From Ophiothrix spiculata (taxonomy: Eukaryota > Echinodermata > Ophiuroidea > Amphilepidida > Ophiotrichidae), in NCBI GenBank assembly GCA_000969725.1, contig JXSR01S033481.1: DNA of 42,596 nt; one strand, given 5' to 3'. The position numbers were made by a program, and so were the translations under genes. Under the pieces are notes generated by a model. That model saw only the letters and a list, made by a program, of their open reading frames with translations, did no database searches and was not told the origin of the DNA. Positions 1 to 10,249 of this stretch are shown here, piece after piece; positions within the stretch are counted from its first letter, which is position 1, and the number at the start of each line of letters is the position of its first letter.

Positions 1-390
1 GGAAAAAGGAGATCAGTAATGCAGTTTTTATTAATACAGGTCTTGTAAAATCAACTGTGGTAAACTGGGTTGAGATTAACACAATAAATGAAATGCATAA
101 CACCTGATACAATAACATTTATTTACTTATACTGGTGGAAATTACAAATGCTTATTCAATAAGTTTGTGGTCTAAGGAAAAAGAAGATAAGTAATGTAGT
201 TTTTATTATTACATGTATTGTAAAAGCAACTGAACTGTGGTAAACTGGGTTGAGATTAACATAATAAAGGAAAGTTATAACATCTGCTACAATAATATTT
301 ATTTACTAAAGCTGGTGGGAAAATATGAGGGCTGTTCAATAAGTTAATTGTCTAAGGAAGGAGATAAGCAATGCAGTTTTTATTAATAGC
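1..390. repeat. Tandem repeat, about 178-bp unit, 2.2 copies
   Basis: Three starts of the same unit are visible at about 1, 176 and 356, each beginning GGAA followed by AGATMAGTAATG and a T-rich run. The first two units share a long middle (TAAACTGGGTTGAGATTAAC, then ATTTATTTACT). The unit end contains CTGTTCAATAAGTT, which resembles the terminal inverted repeats of mariner-type transposons, so this may be a tandem array grown from a mariner fragment. The third unit is cut short near 390. The array may continue to the left of the window. Confidence 0.75.
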
Positions 391-1200
391 TAATTTTTTT
401 TAAATAGATAAAGCTTAAAGTAAATATCTGGTTTTAAGTTTATGCTATAGATAATCAAAATTTGACACAAGGTATCTAAATGTATATTAGAATTGAGCAT
501 TAAAAATATTATATATGCGTAAACACTCAGTAGGTAAAAATATGACAATTTCATTGGTCAATAGGTTAAAAATGATATTTCCATATTGCAGAAATTTTTA
601 AAGTTCTATCTTATTTGAAATTCTATGCATGATAAGTAAAAACTTGTATCATACAGCTCTTTCACTAGTCCAACTTGTATTGCTTTTGGAACATACACTT
701 GTATTACAAAGCGTGTGCAGTTGTCATGCGTGTGAGAGTATGTTCAAGGCAATGCCAGTAGAAATGACTGTCAATTATGTCACGAAAACTACAACTAAAA
801 TTATTCAAATTTAAAAAAAAAATAACTATTTCCAAGCATTTTTCTAAGTATTTTCAAGTTTTTGGTATAAAAGTTCATGTTTACAGATTGATAGATTCTT
901 TACCCCCTGGCAATGCTTTTTATGTTAGACACTTTGATAGTCCAAATACAAATGCTTTATCATAACATTTTTTCCAACAATATTGAGAATGTAACACATT
1001 GTATTCATATTGTCAAATTGTGATAACAAATAATGTGGGTAATATACATCTATACACTATAAAGCTATACACTCTCAAAAACGTCCCTAAGAAAACATAT
1101 ATTTCTGGATCAAAATTTCAAACAAGATATGTGACCATCCATCACAAATCTTCAGTAAAGTCTGCATTTTTCATTCTAAGTTACAGTACAAATACAGACA
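391..1200. other. No recognised feature
   Basis: AT-rich sequence with short A and T runs. Open frames of 60-70 codons occur here but have no recognisable motif, no convincing splice sites and the composition of the surrounding non-coding DNA. Confidence 0.6.
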
Positions 1201-1542
1201 TTAAGACCTAAAAAAATTGTTTGATTGGCGTAACATAGAAAAAAAATAGGGTAGGTATGTCGGATTCCTTTTTTTTTTTAAGTCTAGCCTATGTTTCACA
1301 AACAATAACACAAAATATACGACACATATACAAAAACATCCTCACTTTTTCTGTACCACATCTTTGATTTGTCATTTTGAATGTCCTGCAAGTCATATCT
1401 TTAGCCCCCATGAATCGATTCCCATCAAATTTGGTATATGGAGGTTTTTTACCATGCTCAACAAAATAAAAATATTTAGTGTCGGCAGTAGAAATAGGGT
1501 AAGTTGGGTTACGCCAATCAAACAATTTTTTGTTTAGGCCTA
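1201..1542. mobile_element. MITE-like inverted-repeat element with a small ORF
   Basis: Left end 1211-1234 (AATTGTTTGATTGGCGTAAC) is matched exactly in inverted orientation at 1508-1531, and outer bases (TTAAGACCTA / TAGGCCTAA) continue the pairing imperfectly. The element is about 340 bp. On the minus strand a 78-codon frame (1525 to 1289) begins inside the right inverted repeat at a TTG (residues FDWRNPTYP) and runs most of the way across. I do not recognise the peptide. Either it is a chance frame in a short non-autonomous element or a remnant of a larger protein. Confidence 0.6.
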
Positions 1543-1544
1543 AG

Positions 1545-1855
1545 TTGCATTCTGATGAAAATGTAATGTTTGCAGATTTGAAATGTTCAAGCCTTTTTTT
1601 TAAGCTTCAAGCAAAACATCAGCTTCCATTTTAACTCCCAAACATCTGAAAACTAACATTTTTAAAGGAAACTTTACTTTATAAAGTGTTATCTTAAAGT
1701 TAAAAATGTGTTCATTGTGAATCTCCAATAATATAAATTTGACCAGGGGCTGACTTTACTGGAGGTTTGTGGCAGATGGTCTCATCCGAAAAATGCTTTT
1801 TTAATCTCTTTGTGTTTTTGATGATGATAACCTATGTGCATCATATAGAGATATG
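1545..1855. other. No recognised feature
   Basis: AT-rich spacer between the inverted-repeat element and the SINE. No gene signal seen. Confidence 0.5.
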
Positions 1856-2090
1856 GGGAAGCAGGTGGCGCAGCGGTACTTCCCTCGCCTTCACCAATGA
1901 GCCCAGGACTGTCATGGGTTCGAACCCTGGTCCAGGCGCTGTATGTGCAATTGGTTGCCAGTCCAAACTTGGTTCCACAGGTTTTCCTCTGGGCGCTCCA
2001 GTCTTCCTCCTGCACTAAAACTGGCAAATAAATCTGACAGACGACCCTCATGCAGTGCTAGACACTGATGAGGCTATCCTCTATAAATAT
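1856..2090 (+). mobile_element. tRNA-derived SINE
   Basis: A tRNA-like head carries an A box at 1866-1876 (TGGCGCAGCGG, fits TRGYNNANNNG) and a B box at 1917-1927 (GGTTCGAACCC), spaced as in a type-2 RNA polymerase III promoter. The body downstream includes a stretch around 1980-2025 (TTTTCCTCTGGGCGCTCC, then TCTTCCTCCTGCA) that resembles the conserved central domain shared by many animal SINEs, of the Meta-/V-/Deu-domain kind. The 3' end is not sharp, placed after GATGAGGCTATCC near 2080-2090. It would be transcribed rightward. The tRNA-like part is diverged and cannot be a functional tRNA as it stands. Confidence 0.8.
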
Positions 2091-2095
2091 GTCAT

Positions 2096-2563
2096 ATTTA
2101 TCTATTTAAGGTTATATTACTTTCATGTTCAGATATTCAAGAATTTTGAATATTTAAGATTCTATGAATTCACAAATTGTAAAAGCAACTACATTGAAAG
2201 TTATCATCTGGATTGGGTAAGCATTCAGTCAACAAAGTAAACAAACATTCAAAAACATTGCAAGCCCATGTCAATCTTACTCAAATTGTTATCGAATACT
2301 TTCATGAATAAACCATTGTAATTTGAAACAATAAAGTTTATGTAAGATTTGTTACATTATCTGTTGAAAATTCCTTATGATATTTTTTTCCTTGAAAAAT
2401 GCAAATATTTGTTGAAGGATCAGAAGAAAATATTACTGATGTTAGAATATAAGAGTTCACTGATATACTATATTTGATATCTAATTTTAAGGATGTATTT
2501 AAAAAGCATAACACTAAATACACATTTTACTAATTTTTTGCACAAATATTTCAACCTCAATAT
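2096..2563. other. No recognised feature
   Basis: AT-rich spacer. Only chance frames of about 60 codons on both strands. Confidence 0.5.
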
Positions 2564-2565
2564 TA

Positions 2566-3613
2566 CGAGGGTCATTCAAAAAGTTCTACCTGTTGTATCA
2601 TAACTTTTGTTCTAATAAAGGTAGCTACTTAACATCTGGCAACAATATAGTTAAGATTGTCCCCTACACATGGTGCAACAATCATATAAATATCTTATCT
2701 AGATTTCTATAAGTTTCATGAAAACCACAGCGGGTTTCGTTTCACCGGAAACGGTCAAAATATGTGCAACATTTTTAAAAGTGGCTCAAATACAGTGAAT
2801 TAAAAAGGCCATAATCTAGCCATGTAGTATTGCTATACAGTAAAAAAATGGTAAAACATAAGAATGAACATACAATTGTGCCAGATCATCAAAAAAGTTG
2901 ACCCAGACTGCAAATAATGGTAATTCACAAGGATAATAATAATAGGAATAAATAGCCCCTCCAGCAATAATATCAAAATCACCAAAGACACAGTTTACGA
3001 AGAAATTGACCTTATTAAAACAAGATACAAGATTGTAGCATTGTAAAGCTTTATCTTTAAAATAATTTCATGGTAGATACCAAAAGCAACCAAATTCATG
3101 TTTTTGACTGAAAAATGTGGTGTAGTAACTTCAACTGATGCTTTTTACATAAAAACGCACTTGGAAAAGTCAGGCTACAGAGAAACACACTATGCTGATA
3201 TTCGTAATGAGAGGGTACAAGACAGCCTTTCAAATATTGGGATTCTGGGTAATTTATGTCTGTGACAAGTTTACTTTATCAGTGACAAATGACTTGTTGG
3301 ACAGTTAAGTACACTTTCATATCAAATTTATTCTGTAACTTACATAACTTTTGGGTTTACAGATGGTTTTTCATACATAAGCTGCACATATAATTTCAGG
3401 TGAAATGTCATTAGATATTTTACCGTTTCCGGTGTACCCTAACCTTACTGTGGTTTTCAGGTAACCTACAGAAATCTAGAAAAGATATTGATATGATTGT
3501 TTCACCATGTGTAGGTGACATTCTTAGCTATATTTGTGTTGATTTTCAAGTATCTACCTTTAACAGAACAAAAGTTATTATACAACAGGTAGAACGTTTT
3601 TGAATGACCCTCA
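2566..3613. mobile_element. Non-autonomous DNA transposon with ~190-bp terminal inverted repeats
   Basis: The left end GAGGGTCATTCAAAAAGTTC at 2567 is mirrored at the right end by TTTTTGAATGACCCTC up to 3612. Pairing continues inward with gaps and mismatches to ACCGGAAACGGT (2744-2755) against ACCGTTTCCGGT (3422-3433), giving arms of about 190 bp. TA lies directly outside both ends (2564-2565 and 3614-3615), as expected for a Tc1/mariner-type insertion. The 1,048-bp body holds no transposase frame, so the element is non-autonomous or thoroughly decayed. The superfamily is inferred from the TA duplication and the GAGGGTCATTCAAAAAG end. Confidence 0.85.
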
Positions 3614-3882
3614 TAGATTAAAACAAATATTTATGTTACGGATATAAAATGTAGATATCCCTCTCCATGCTGATCTTTTCAACCTAAATATAGCATTAAA
3701 ACATGCTTGTATTTACAGAAAACATTATGTTCTTTTTGAATATAGCATATGACTATAGCATAAGATTGCACTGATTACAATACCAGATGACGAAAAGTAT
3801 CAAATAGTTTTGACATATAAGAACTGGGTATCTAAATCTCACTGTCTCATTAACCTAAAAATATACTTTACTGGTAGACATA

Positions 3883-4878
3883 CTTATGTGGTAGTCACAA
3901 CCCATCGTACATGCAAGTGCCTGCTGTCTGCATGCAGAAATGTAGGCAAAATTGTGTGCACGTAAGTTGTAAGTACTGACTCTGTACAAAGTTTAGAGCA
4001 CGCAGGCACAACGTAGCAGTTTAAGGTGTCTGGTCCACACGCCGTCCACGCATACCAGACGTGCTAGTTTCCGAGTTGGTAAGTGCCGTAATACGCATGC
4101 GCATATACTCTGAGTAGTGTTTTGAAGCTAAAAATTGCCATATTTTAATATTTTTCTGGAAAAGTAGTTCGGTGACCCCCAATTTTTATTGTTTTATATG
4201 AAAGAACATACTTGTGCGCAACTTATGTGAAAAAATTGACAAAAAGTTTCGGGTGGAATTTTTGAATCAACACTAAATAATGTCACTTTTGCCACATTTC
4301 CCATAGACCCCTGTACTTATTTTTCCCAAAAAAACTTTTTTTAAATGCTGTTTTTAAACCGACTCGAATGCAAAAACGAGTCCGGTGACCCCCAATTTTT
4401 ATTTATAAAATCGGTTCTACATCGATAAAATATCATGCCGATTTTTACAAGAAATTTTCGGGCAGAACTATCATGGACCAGACACCTTAAGTGCTTGAGT
4501 AACTTTTTCTGCGTGCTGGCTACATTTGGTCTACCAAATACACATTAGTACACACATACTGGGTACTGACAACGTGCGCACAAAGTACTAACAAAGTGCA
4601 TTTCTTTTGCAATTATTCCCGCAGCCACTTACATGTAACTAGGTTTTCCTGAAATGTTTGTACATTGTAAGCATGATGTAAGTACTTACAACGTGCATGA
4701 CATATGATGCACGCAACCCCTTACAGTCAGGCATGTCTTGCGCAGGATGTACTTATATGGTAAAATCAACGTATGTGCATCCTCCCTGCATTTGCCACAT
4801 CTTCCCCACATGTAAAGAAAAAACATATAGAAAGTGGCCTTTCAAAAAAACATGCATGAGGAGTTGTGACCACCGCTT
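3883..4878. mobile_element. ~1-kb inverted-repeat element, nested host of a 470-bp MITE
   Basis: Left end near 3886 (ATGTGGTAGTCACAAC) pairs with the right end near 4863-4878 (GTTGTGACCACCGCTT). TA occurs at 3881-3882 and 4879-4880, though the left end has a few extra bases. The duplicated copy at 17,690-17,730 runs straight across the junction: sequence like AAAAATRTACTT is followed at once by sequence like TGACATTATC. That copy therefore looks like the unoccupied site. The interior is rich in GTAC-containing motifs (AAGTACTGAC, ACAAAGTAC) and ACGTGC and has no convincing coding frame. Confidence 0.65.
4021..4490. mobile_element. 470-bp MITE with 17-bp perfect inverted repeats and TTAA ends
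   Basis: TTAAGGTGTCTGGTCCA at 4021-4037 is repeated exactly inverted at 4474-4490. If TTAA is the target duplication, the element would be piggyBac-like; if only TA is duplicated, a Tc1/mariner-like origin fits. Inside, GGTGACCCCCAATTTTTATT occurs twice (4171 and 4383), each followed by a TTTCGGG..GAA motif (about 4248 and 4458), so the element contains an internal duplication of about 210 bp. It sits inside the larger element at 3883-4878 and is thus the younger insertion. Confidence 0.8.
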
Positions 4879-5045
4879 TACTGACATGATTATCTACATT
4901 CCATCTATGCAATGCTGCATAATATATCTTGCATATATGTACAAAGATTGAAAACCATACACATGAAGCTTTATGTCTCATTTATCTCAAATTTACATTA
5001 AATGCAAAGTTAATGACTTTGAAATCAATCTTATGTATGACAAGG

Positions 5046-6009
5046 TTCAAAATCTGACCAAAAGTGTGAAAAAATTATTTAGGGGTGAAAATATAATCAA
5101 GAAATATTAAAATATATCATTTCTTAGGTAAAACTGTCTGTAGTTTCTGATTATGTAACCTAGAATCTCATATCTCTTACCATTTTTTCAGAAATTTATG
5201 TTTTTTGTCCATTTTTGGTCAAAAATGGGCACTTTTCGGTGACAAAATATTTACCAACCATGGCATATTGCCCTGTACACCTAAAATACATGGGGATATG
5301 AATGTTTTAGATTATGTTTTGTATAATTTGTATTGTAATACCGGAAATACAACCATTTTCAATCAAATCAGTTACATTGTTTGCTTGTACTGGTCACTCA
5401 AAATCAATGTTTCGTGTGACAAAAGTAGGCTGAAAAAAGTGTTTTTTCCGTAAAATCGGACAAAAAATCAACATAAAATCTGATAGGAAGGTTCCACAGA
5501 CTTCATTTACCCCTCATTTTATGTGAACATTAATTGTCTCTAAGGTTATAACATTTTAAAATACATTACTTCTTTTAAAGTGTAAAAAAAATCATATATG
5601 CTACCCCTACCCCTTAATTTTTCAAAGTGTGAAAAAATTATGGGCATTTGATAAAAAAATTTGCATTTTTTTATTTCAAGCCCTATGGACATGAAAATCA
5701 AAAGGAGTATGCTCAAGACTGTTACCCATGAGGCTATTATATTTATTTTTGCTTGAGATGCTTAATAAAAAAATGCAATTTTTTTTATCAAATGGATTTG
5801 TCCATTTTTGGCACATTTTCGACAATCTCGGCCCTGTATTAGTCAATGGGGAAAATTTCAAGTTCAAGACTGTGCATTTCTGACTTCATATTTGAATTCT
5901 ACGCAAAAAAATAGCCTAGAAACATGTGTCACTCTATATTTTAAGCATCTTTATTTTTTCAAATTTTGGCAGTCAAATCGGGGTCAAATCTCAAACCTTG
6001 TGTATGTAC
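5046..6009. repeat. AT-rich stretch with an imperfect hairpin at 5643-5796
   Basis: CATTTGATAAAAAAA at about 5645 pairs with TTTTTTTTATCAAATGG ending near 5796, and the arms extend inward (TTTATTTCAAGC against GCTTGAGATG). Similar phrases (TTTGTCCATTTTTGG) occur at 5206 and 5798. It may be a decayed foldback element. The small frames here have no recognisable protein signal. Confidence 0.45.
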
Positions 6010-6110
6010 TATTATGTTTCACTTACCTGCACAATTAATATGATGAACAAAGTGTTGACAGGTGGAAGCAGACATGGAAGAAAAATGAAAACAAAAACAC
6101 ACTGTCATTA
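6010..6110. repeat. Dispersed repeat block, shared with 24,868-24,960
   Basis: TTCACTTACCTG, AATATGATGA and GACAGGTGGAA occur in the same order and spacing at 24,868-24,960; part (ATGGAAGAAAAACAAAAAC-like) also recurs near 17,880. It is a member of the duplicated blocks of this window. Confidence 0.6.
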
Positions 6111-6479
6111 GATTGGATCAAAATCATTTTGGTTCAACAAAGGCCACAAACAGGTGTTTAAAAATATTACACAGACAAGTTTGTCATCATCCCAAAACTT
6201 TTTTTTCAAAATATTTCTAGACTTTTTTCACAGTTTCATTGTCTTTGGTAGTTGACTGTCTTGACTGCACTAGTGTAAAAAATGTGTGTAAATCATTTTA
6301 TACTAAAAACAAAAAAACAACAAAGTATGCAATACTGTTACTCATCATTGATTTTTAGTTGGCAAACATCTTCTTTTTTTTCCAATTTGCAATGATCAAC
6401 ATTGGCATGTTTTATATAAAAGACCCTGCATGCGGTCAATAAAACTAATTGGTACAGTTCTGGTTCTGGCTGAATAGTT

Positions 6480-6540
6480 CACAAAATAATCGGTAATCGG
6501 GATTACCGATTATTGGTTTATCAGTGCATCACTAGTTGAC
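6480..6540 (-). mobile_element. hAT-like MITE end with a near-perfect palindrome
   Basis: Two 14-bp arms AATAATCGGTAATC and GATTACCGATTATT (6485-6498, 6501-6514) flank GG. Just outside lies GTGCATCACTAG, whose complement CTAGTGATGCAC resembles ends seen on hAT-type elements carrying a CGGTAAT palindrome. Only this end is recognisable. Confidence 0.45.
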
Positions 6541-7197
6541 TGTTATTATTTAACACACAAAGTGTAAATCATATGGAGATGAAATTTTCAAATTTTGTCC
6601 AATGCACCTTTAAGTAATGGACTTCAATCAAAGGAAGACAACTTAACTATTATTTGGTATATCAAATATATTACGACCTGTAAGAGCCATTGATACAACT
6701 ATCAACAAGAGATATCACAAATAAAAATCATAATACAATTTTTTTAAACCTCTTATACCCTACTCTAAAATCTCATTCACTTGTGAATAACAACACTTGA
6801 CTGACATTATCTGTACTACTTATGATGGATTCAAGTGTAAAAGCTGAATTCAATTTCCCATTTACACATAATAATAAGTAAATAGTCAAATATTAACAGA
6901 ATATTTGATAAATTCAAGCTAGCAATATGAATGAGGAAATATTAATAACATCATTGTGACACTTCACTCTAACCCAATATTAAATAAAAGGCTCCATTAT
7001 GGTTTGGACATTATCAAGAGCCTTTAATGAGGAATGACAAGCAGGTCATGAATAACTTACTCCATCTGAAAAGGCACCAACTGCATATAACTAAAGAATA
7101 TGATAGCAGTGTGAATTACCAAAGATTAACACATGGAGGTCAAGGTCACCTACAGCTTGTACATGTGCGACTCTTCATCAAAACAAACAAAAAGGTA

Positions 7198-7443
7198 TGC
7201 ACAAAAGAGGTTTAAGATTTAGACTGAATTTAAAGTTAGACCGGATCTAAGTCAAAACTATTACTGCCAACAGCTTTAAAATATTGAAGATTCAACTAAG
7301 CATCTTACAAACAACACAAAATATGACAATATTGGTTGAGGAAAATATATTTAGCTGTGAAACAAAATTTCATTTAAACCAGGTCTAACTTTAAACCAGG
7401 TCTAACTTTAAACCTGGTCTAACTCGTAAACCTCTTTTGTGCA
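7198..7443. mobile_element. 246-bp TA MITE with internal 17-bp tandem repeat
   Basis: Left end TGCACAAAAGAGGTTTA at 7198 is mirrored by TAAACCTCTTTTGTGCA ending at 7443, with pairing continuing to GTTAGAC-like bases. TA flanks both sides (7196-7197, 7444-7445). Near the right arm a 17-bp unit (AAACCAGGTCTAACTTT) occurs about three times (7377-7430). No coding capacity. Confidence 0.8.
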
Positions 7444-7693
7444 TACAGACCAAAGTGTTTATGAAATATTTCTGAACCATTCTGAATTGGTTAAAATTGG
7501 TTCTATTTTTATTGGACATTTTTAAAAGATTTTTGAAATGTTTTGAATAAGTGTGGTCTTTATAAAACCTTTTAAAGCATTTTGAAAATGTTCAAACCAA
7601 CTCCAAAGAAAATCCTTTTTAAGTTTATAATGTTTCAAGAAGGTTATTTTGAAATATTTGTTGGAAAAAAAACCCTAAAAATATTGACATTCT

Positions 7694-7820
7694 TAAGGGG
7701 CGGCTTCAAAACTCAACCCGCGGTTGTCTGCCAGTTCTGGGCGGTCGGCTATTGTTTATTCCAATTAAACCGCCTAGAACTGGCAGGCAACCATCGGTTG
7801 AGTTTTGAAGTGACCCCTAA
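7694..7820. mobile_element. Foldback element of about 127 bp
   Basis: Left arm from 7696 (AGGGGCGGCTTCAAAACTCA) pairs with the right arm (TGAGTTTTGAAGTGACCCCT, ending 7818). The pairing continues through the centre (TGCCAGTTCTGGGCGG against CCGCCTAGAACTGGCA), leaving a loop of under 20 bases. Transcripts in either direction would fold into a long hairpin. An 86-codon frame across it (7582-7842) is a by-product. Confidence 0.8.
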
Positions 7821-8525
7821 AATGGTTTTTGTAACATTTTGAGGCCAAAAGTGACACATTTTTTAATGTTCAGAAAACATAATATTGCCAGCTGGAATAT
7901 TGCAAGAGCTGTTAATGCAGCCTCTTGTTGTTTTTACTTTTTAAAATATTTGAATAGACTTTGTTACCAGGATTAAAATGGCAACTCCCTCAGTGAACTT
8001 TACCCAACATCCAGTGATAGTCCATTACAAGTTGTCATGAAGAAAACAGAGAAAATAAGATAATTGCATTGAATGATCTCTCAGCAATATGTTTTCTGCT
8101 GTATATCCCTTTTCACTGACTGTCATTATTGTTTTGTGGTAGATGCCTTAAAATAATTTCTAATCCACTCTTGACCTATTCATGATCACGTACTATCACC
8201 AACAATTATATTTTTAGAATCTAGATAAAGATATATACCTTAGGCTCTGCGTGCCTGGCAAAACTGGTCACTATCAAAACACACCATTGTTTGTATATTA
8301 CTATGGAGTCCCTATTTCAGTGCAACCCGTAAGCTTAACCGGAAGTAGTGCAAATGGAAGTGAAAGGATGCTTTTGTGCTAATCATGAAATCAAAGTAAC
8401 CTTATGTTTACTTTTCAAGCTTGAATGGAAGTCACTATTGCATTTTATATATGTGGTGGATTTTGTTAACTTAATAGTAGCTCTTACTTATCCAATGAAT
8501 ATGAGAAATTACTGTAGCAAAGTAA
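7821..8525. other. No recognised feature
   Basis: Unassigned AT-rich spacer. No frames, inverted repeats or tRNA-like signals that I could support. Confidence 0.5.
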
Positions 8526-8526
8526 A

Positions 8527-8615
8527 ATGCAATACAATACAATACAATACAATATCGGCATTTATAAGGCGCCTTTTCCCTGGGATACAAAGCGCAAAAC
8601 AATACAATACAATGC
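8527..8615 (-). repeat. AGCGC-type dispersed repeat fragment in an (AATAC)n microsatellite
   Basis: (AATAC)n at 8531-8552 is followed by a short piece (CGGCATTTATAAGGCGCCTT .. CAAAGCGC) and then by more AATAC units (8600-8613). The middle piece is a truncated member of the family at 21,117-21,350 and 22,917-23,156. In those copies too, the microsatellite lies on the left, which suggests minus-strand elements with variable simple-repeat tails. Confidence 0.65.
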
Positions 8616-8683
8616 ATGTGAATTACAGTTCAAAAAATTGTTACTAACATAAATTCAAGGTCTTTTATATAATGTTTTTTCTC

Positions 8684-9010
8684 CAGTGGCGTGCCCAGGA
8701 TTTTTTGAGTGGTGGGGCACAACCATCAGTTTCCCCCGAATGACCAGTGGCGGCAGAAAGTTAAAAATTTAGAGGGGACGGCTGGCCGGCGGAAAATTAA
8801 GTAACTTTGAAAATGCATGTGTAACGCGCGAAAAAAATTGTCAATTCTGCTAAAAATTGTTTAAAAATCTTGAAATTTGCGCAAAACTTGGCAAATTTTG
8901 AATAAAAATTGACTTAATACCTGAAAATTCGCGCAAAGCGTGCAATTTTTTTTTCACATTTAAATTATCAAAAGCTAAGGGAAATTCAAGGTTCCAATAG
9001 CGCGCGGCAA
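8684..9010 (+). mobile_element. hAT-like transposon 5' end (fragment)
   Basis: CAGTGGCGTGCCCAGGATTT at 8685 is followed by a G-rich stretch (GTGGTGGGGCAC), then by AT-rich sequence with CGCGCGAA, GCGCAAA and CGCGCAAAGCG motifs. This arrangement resembles a widespread class of hAT-related elements in invertebrate genomes, recognised from memory. A second CAGTGGCGGC lies at 8743. No opposite end was found, so this is a fragment. Confidence 0.5.
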
Positions 9011-9179
9011 GTTTTTCAATGATTTTCAAAACATTTGAAACTATTTTTCTTCTCTTTCCTCCACTGTTATTCTCTGGATTCTTGTTCTTGCTGTCCTGTA
9101 TTTTTATGCTAAATGTATCACTTGCAGTTGATAATCAAAGACAAAAAGACACATGTCAGGATAATGAAGCTCCTGGTAT

Positions 9180-9489
9180 AAGTAACAAAAATAACCAGTT
9201 GATCGTCCGGTCTTTTCTGAAAAGTTGGTGAGGAGAGCTCTTATTATTTGTTATGGTCGCCATGCCCAAGATGGCCACCATAACATATCTGAAGATCATG
9301 TTATGGTATTTTTTAGGTTATTAAAGTGCAATGAGGATCCTGTCCACTTGTCAATACCAATTAAAAAGTGTTTTGTTGATTTTTTTGTTTTGTTTTGGTG
9401 ATTTTTAAACAATGACAAATAACAAAATATTGGTGCAGCATCCAAGATCAGAGAGGGAGGGGATAATCAACTGGTTATTTTTGTTACTT
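9180..9489. mobile_element. ~310-bp inverted-repeat element
   Basis: AAGTAACAAAAATAACCAGT at 9180 pairs exactly with ACTGGTTATTTTTGTTACTT ending at 9489. Arms are about 25 bp. Inside is a second, imperfect inverted repeat (GTTATGGTCGCCAT against ATGGCCACCATAAC, 9250-9285). No coding frame. Superfamily undetermined; a target duplication is not obvious. Confidence 0.7.
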
Positions 9490-9606
9490 GGCCTTATTTC
9501 ATAATGCAAAAAAGCATACAATACTATAGTTTTTAAATCTTACATTTGTCATTACATTTTCATTTCTTTAAGTAGTATGTTATATTTTCTATAATATTCT
9601 ATGACA

Positions 9607-10003
9607 TGCATATGGTCAGACGAAATGAGCTGGAAATCCAGATAAAGGTTTTTAACAAATTACCTCTAAAGTCAAGGTCAGTTTTTGTTTTGGATGAAAA
9701 ACTGCATTCATGCATATTGTTTTAACTATACCATGGGAAATGTTATTATTCATGGTTAATTGACCAATTGACTAATTATATTATACTAGTAACTTTAAAT
9801 TTGATATGCAGATAATCATTATTACTAGATATTATGGTGTGCATTGGATTTTGATCTCTGACCGTGCACTAAAGAAGGAAAGTATTACATGCTATATATC
9901 ACTCAAAAGATGAGAATATGACAAACTAACTAATCAGTAATCTAAATTTTGAAAATTGCAACTTTCTGGTCATTTCGCTGCAGCAGCCCTCATAGCCCTC
10001 ATA
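9607..10003. mobile_element. Diverged copy of the MITE family at 13,475-13,907
   Basis: Shares with 13,475-13,907 the central phrase TTATTCATGGTTAATTGA, a terminal AAATGAGC/ATTTCGCTG-type inverted pairing and a GCCCTCATA right end followed by TA-rich sequence. The left end is worn. The right flank has a duplicated AGCCCTCATA. Confidence 0.6.
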
Positions 10004-10025
10004 TAAATTTTACTTGATTGTTCAA

Positions 10026-10249
10026 GGTGCGTTTACACTGTGACGAATTGGGGGTAATGACAAACAACGTAGACCTGCGTGTTGCAGTTTTGAATTTTTC
10101 GCCCGTCATTGTTAGTTAAAGTCAGTTAACGCTCACACACGCTGCTAGCCACGCACACTATCATTACTATCAGTCGTTTTCAGTTACAACTTTTTAGTTA
10201 CAAATATGTTACCCTCCGTCGAAACAAGTCGTCACAGTGTAAACGCACC
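10026..10249. mobile_element. 224-bp MITE with 21-bp perfect inverted repeats
   Basis: GGTGCGTTTACACTGTGACG at 10026 is mirrored exactly by CGTCACAGTGTAAACGCACC ending at 10249. The interior is less AT-rich than its surroundings (GCTAGCCACGCACAC). The GTGCGTTTACAC type of end is reminiscent of hAT-like MITEs, but I see no 8-bp target duplication, so the superfamily is open. Confidence 0.8.

Larger units (their letters stand above)
3770..7090. repeat. Segmental duplication, copy A (interrupted)
   Basis: Blocks of this stretch recur, diverged, elsewhere in the window. About 3770-3870 matches 17597-17690 (ACAATACCAGATG). About 4980-5045 matches 17795-17870 (TGACTTTG..ATCAATCTT). About 6760-7090 matches 18700-19085 and 22530-22875 (ATTAACAGAATATTTGATAA, TTACTCCATCT). 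The same order in copies A and B argues for duplication of one long segment, followed by insertions specific to each copy. Confidence 0.75.

Noticed and set aside
1856..1940. A genuine tRNA gene
   Set aside because: Promoter boxes are present, but the cloverleaf stems do not pair over the full length and the sequence continues into a SINE body.
9019..9231. 70-codon frame with a hydrophobic N-terminus (possible secreted peptide)
   Set aside because: The hydrophobic run follows from T-rich DNA in a hAT-like fragment, and the frame continues into the inverted repeat at 9180; no splice or promoter context.
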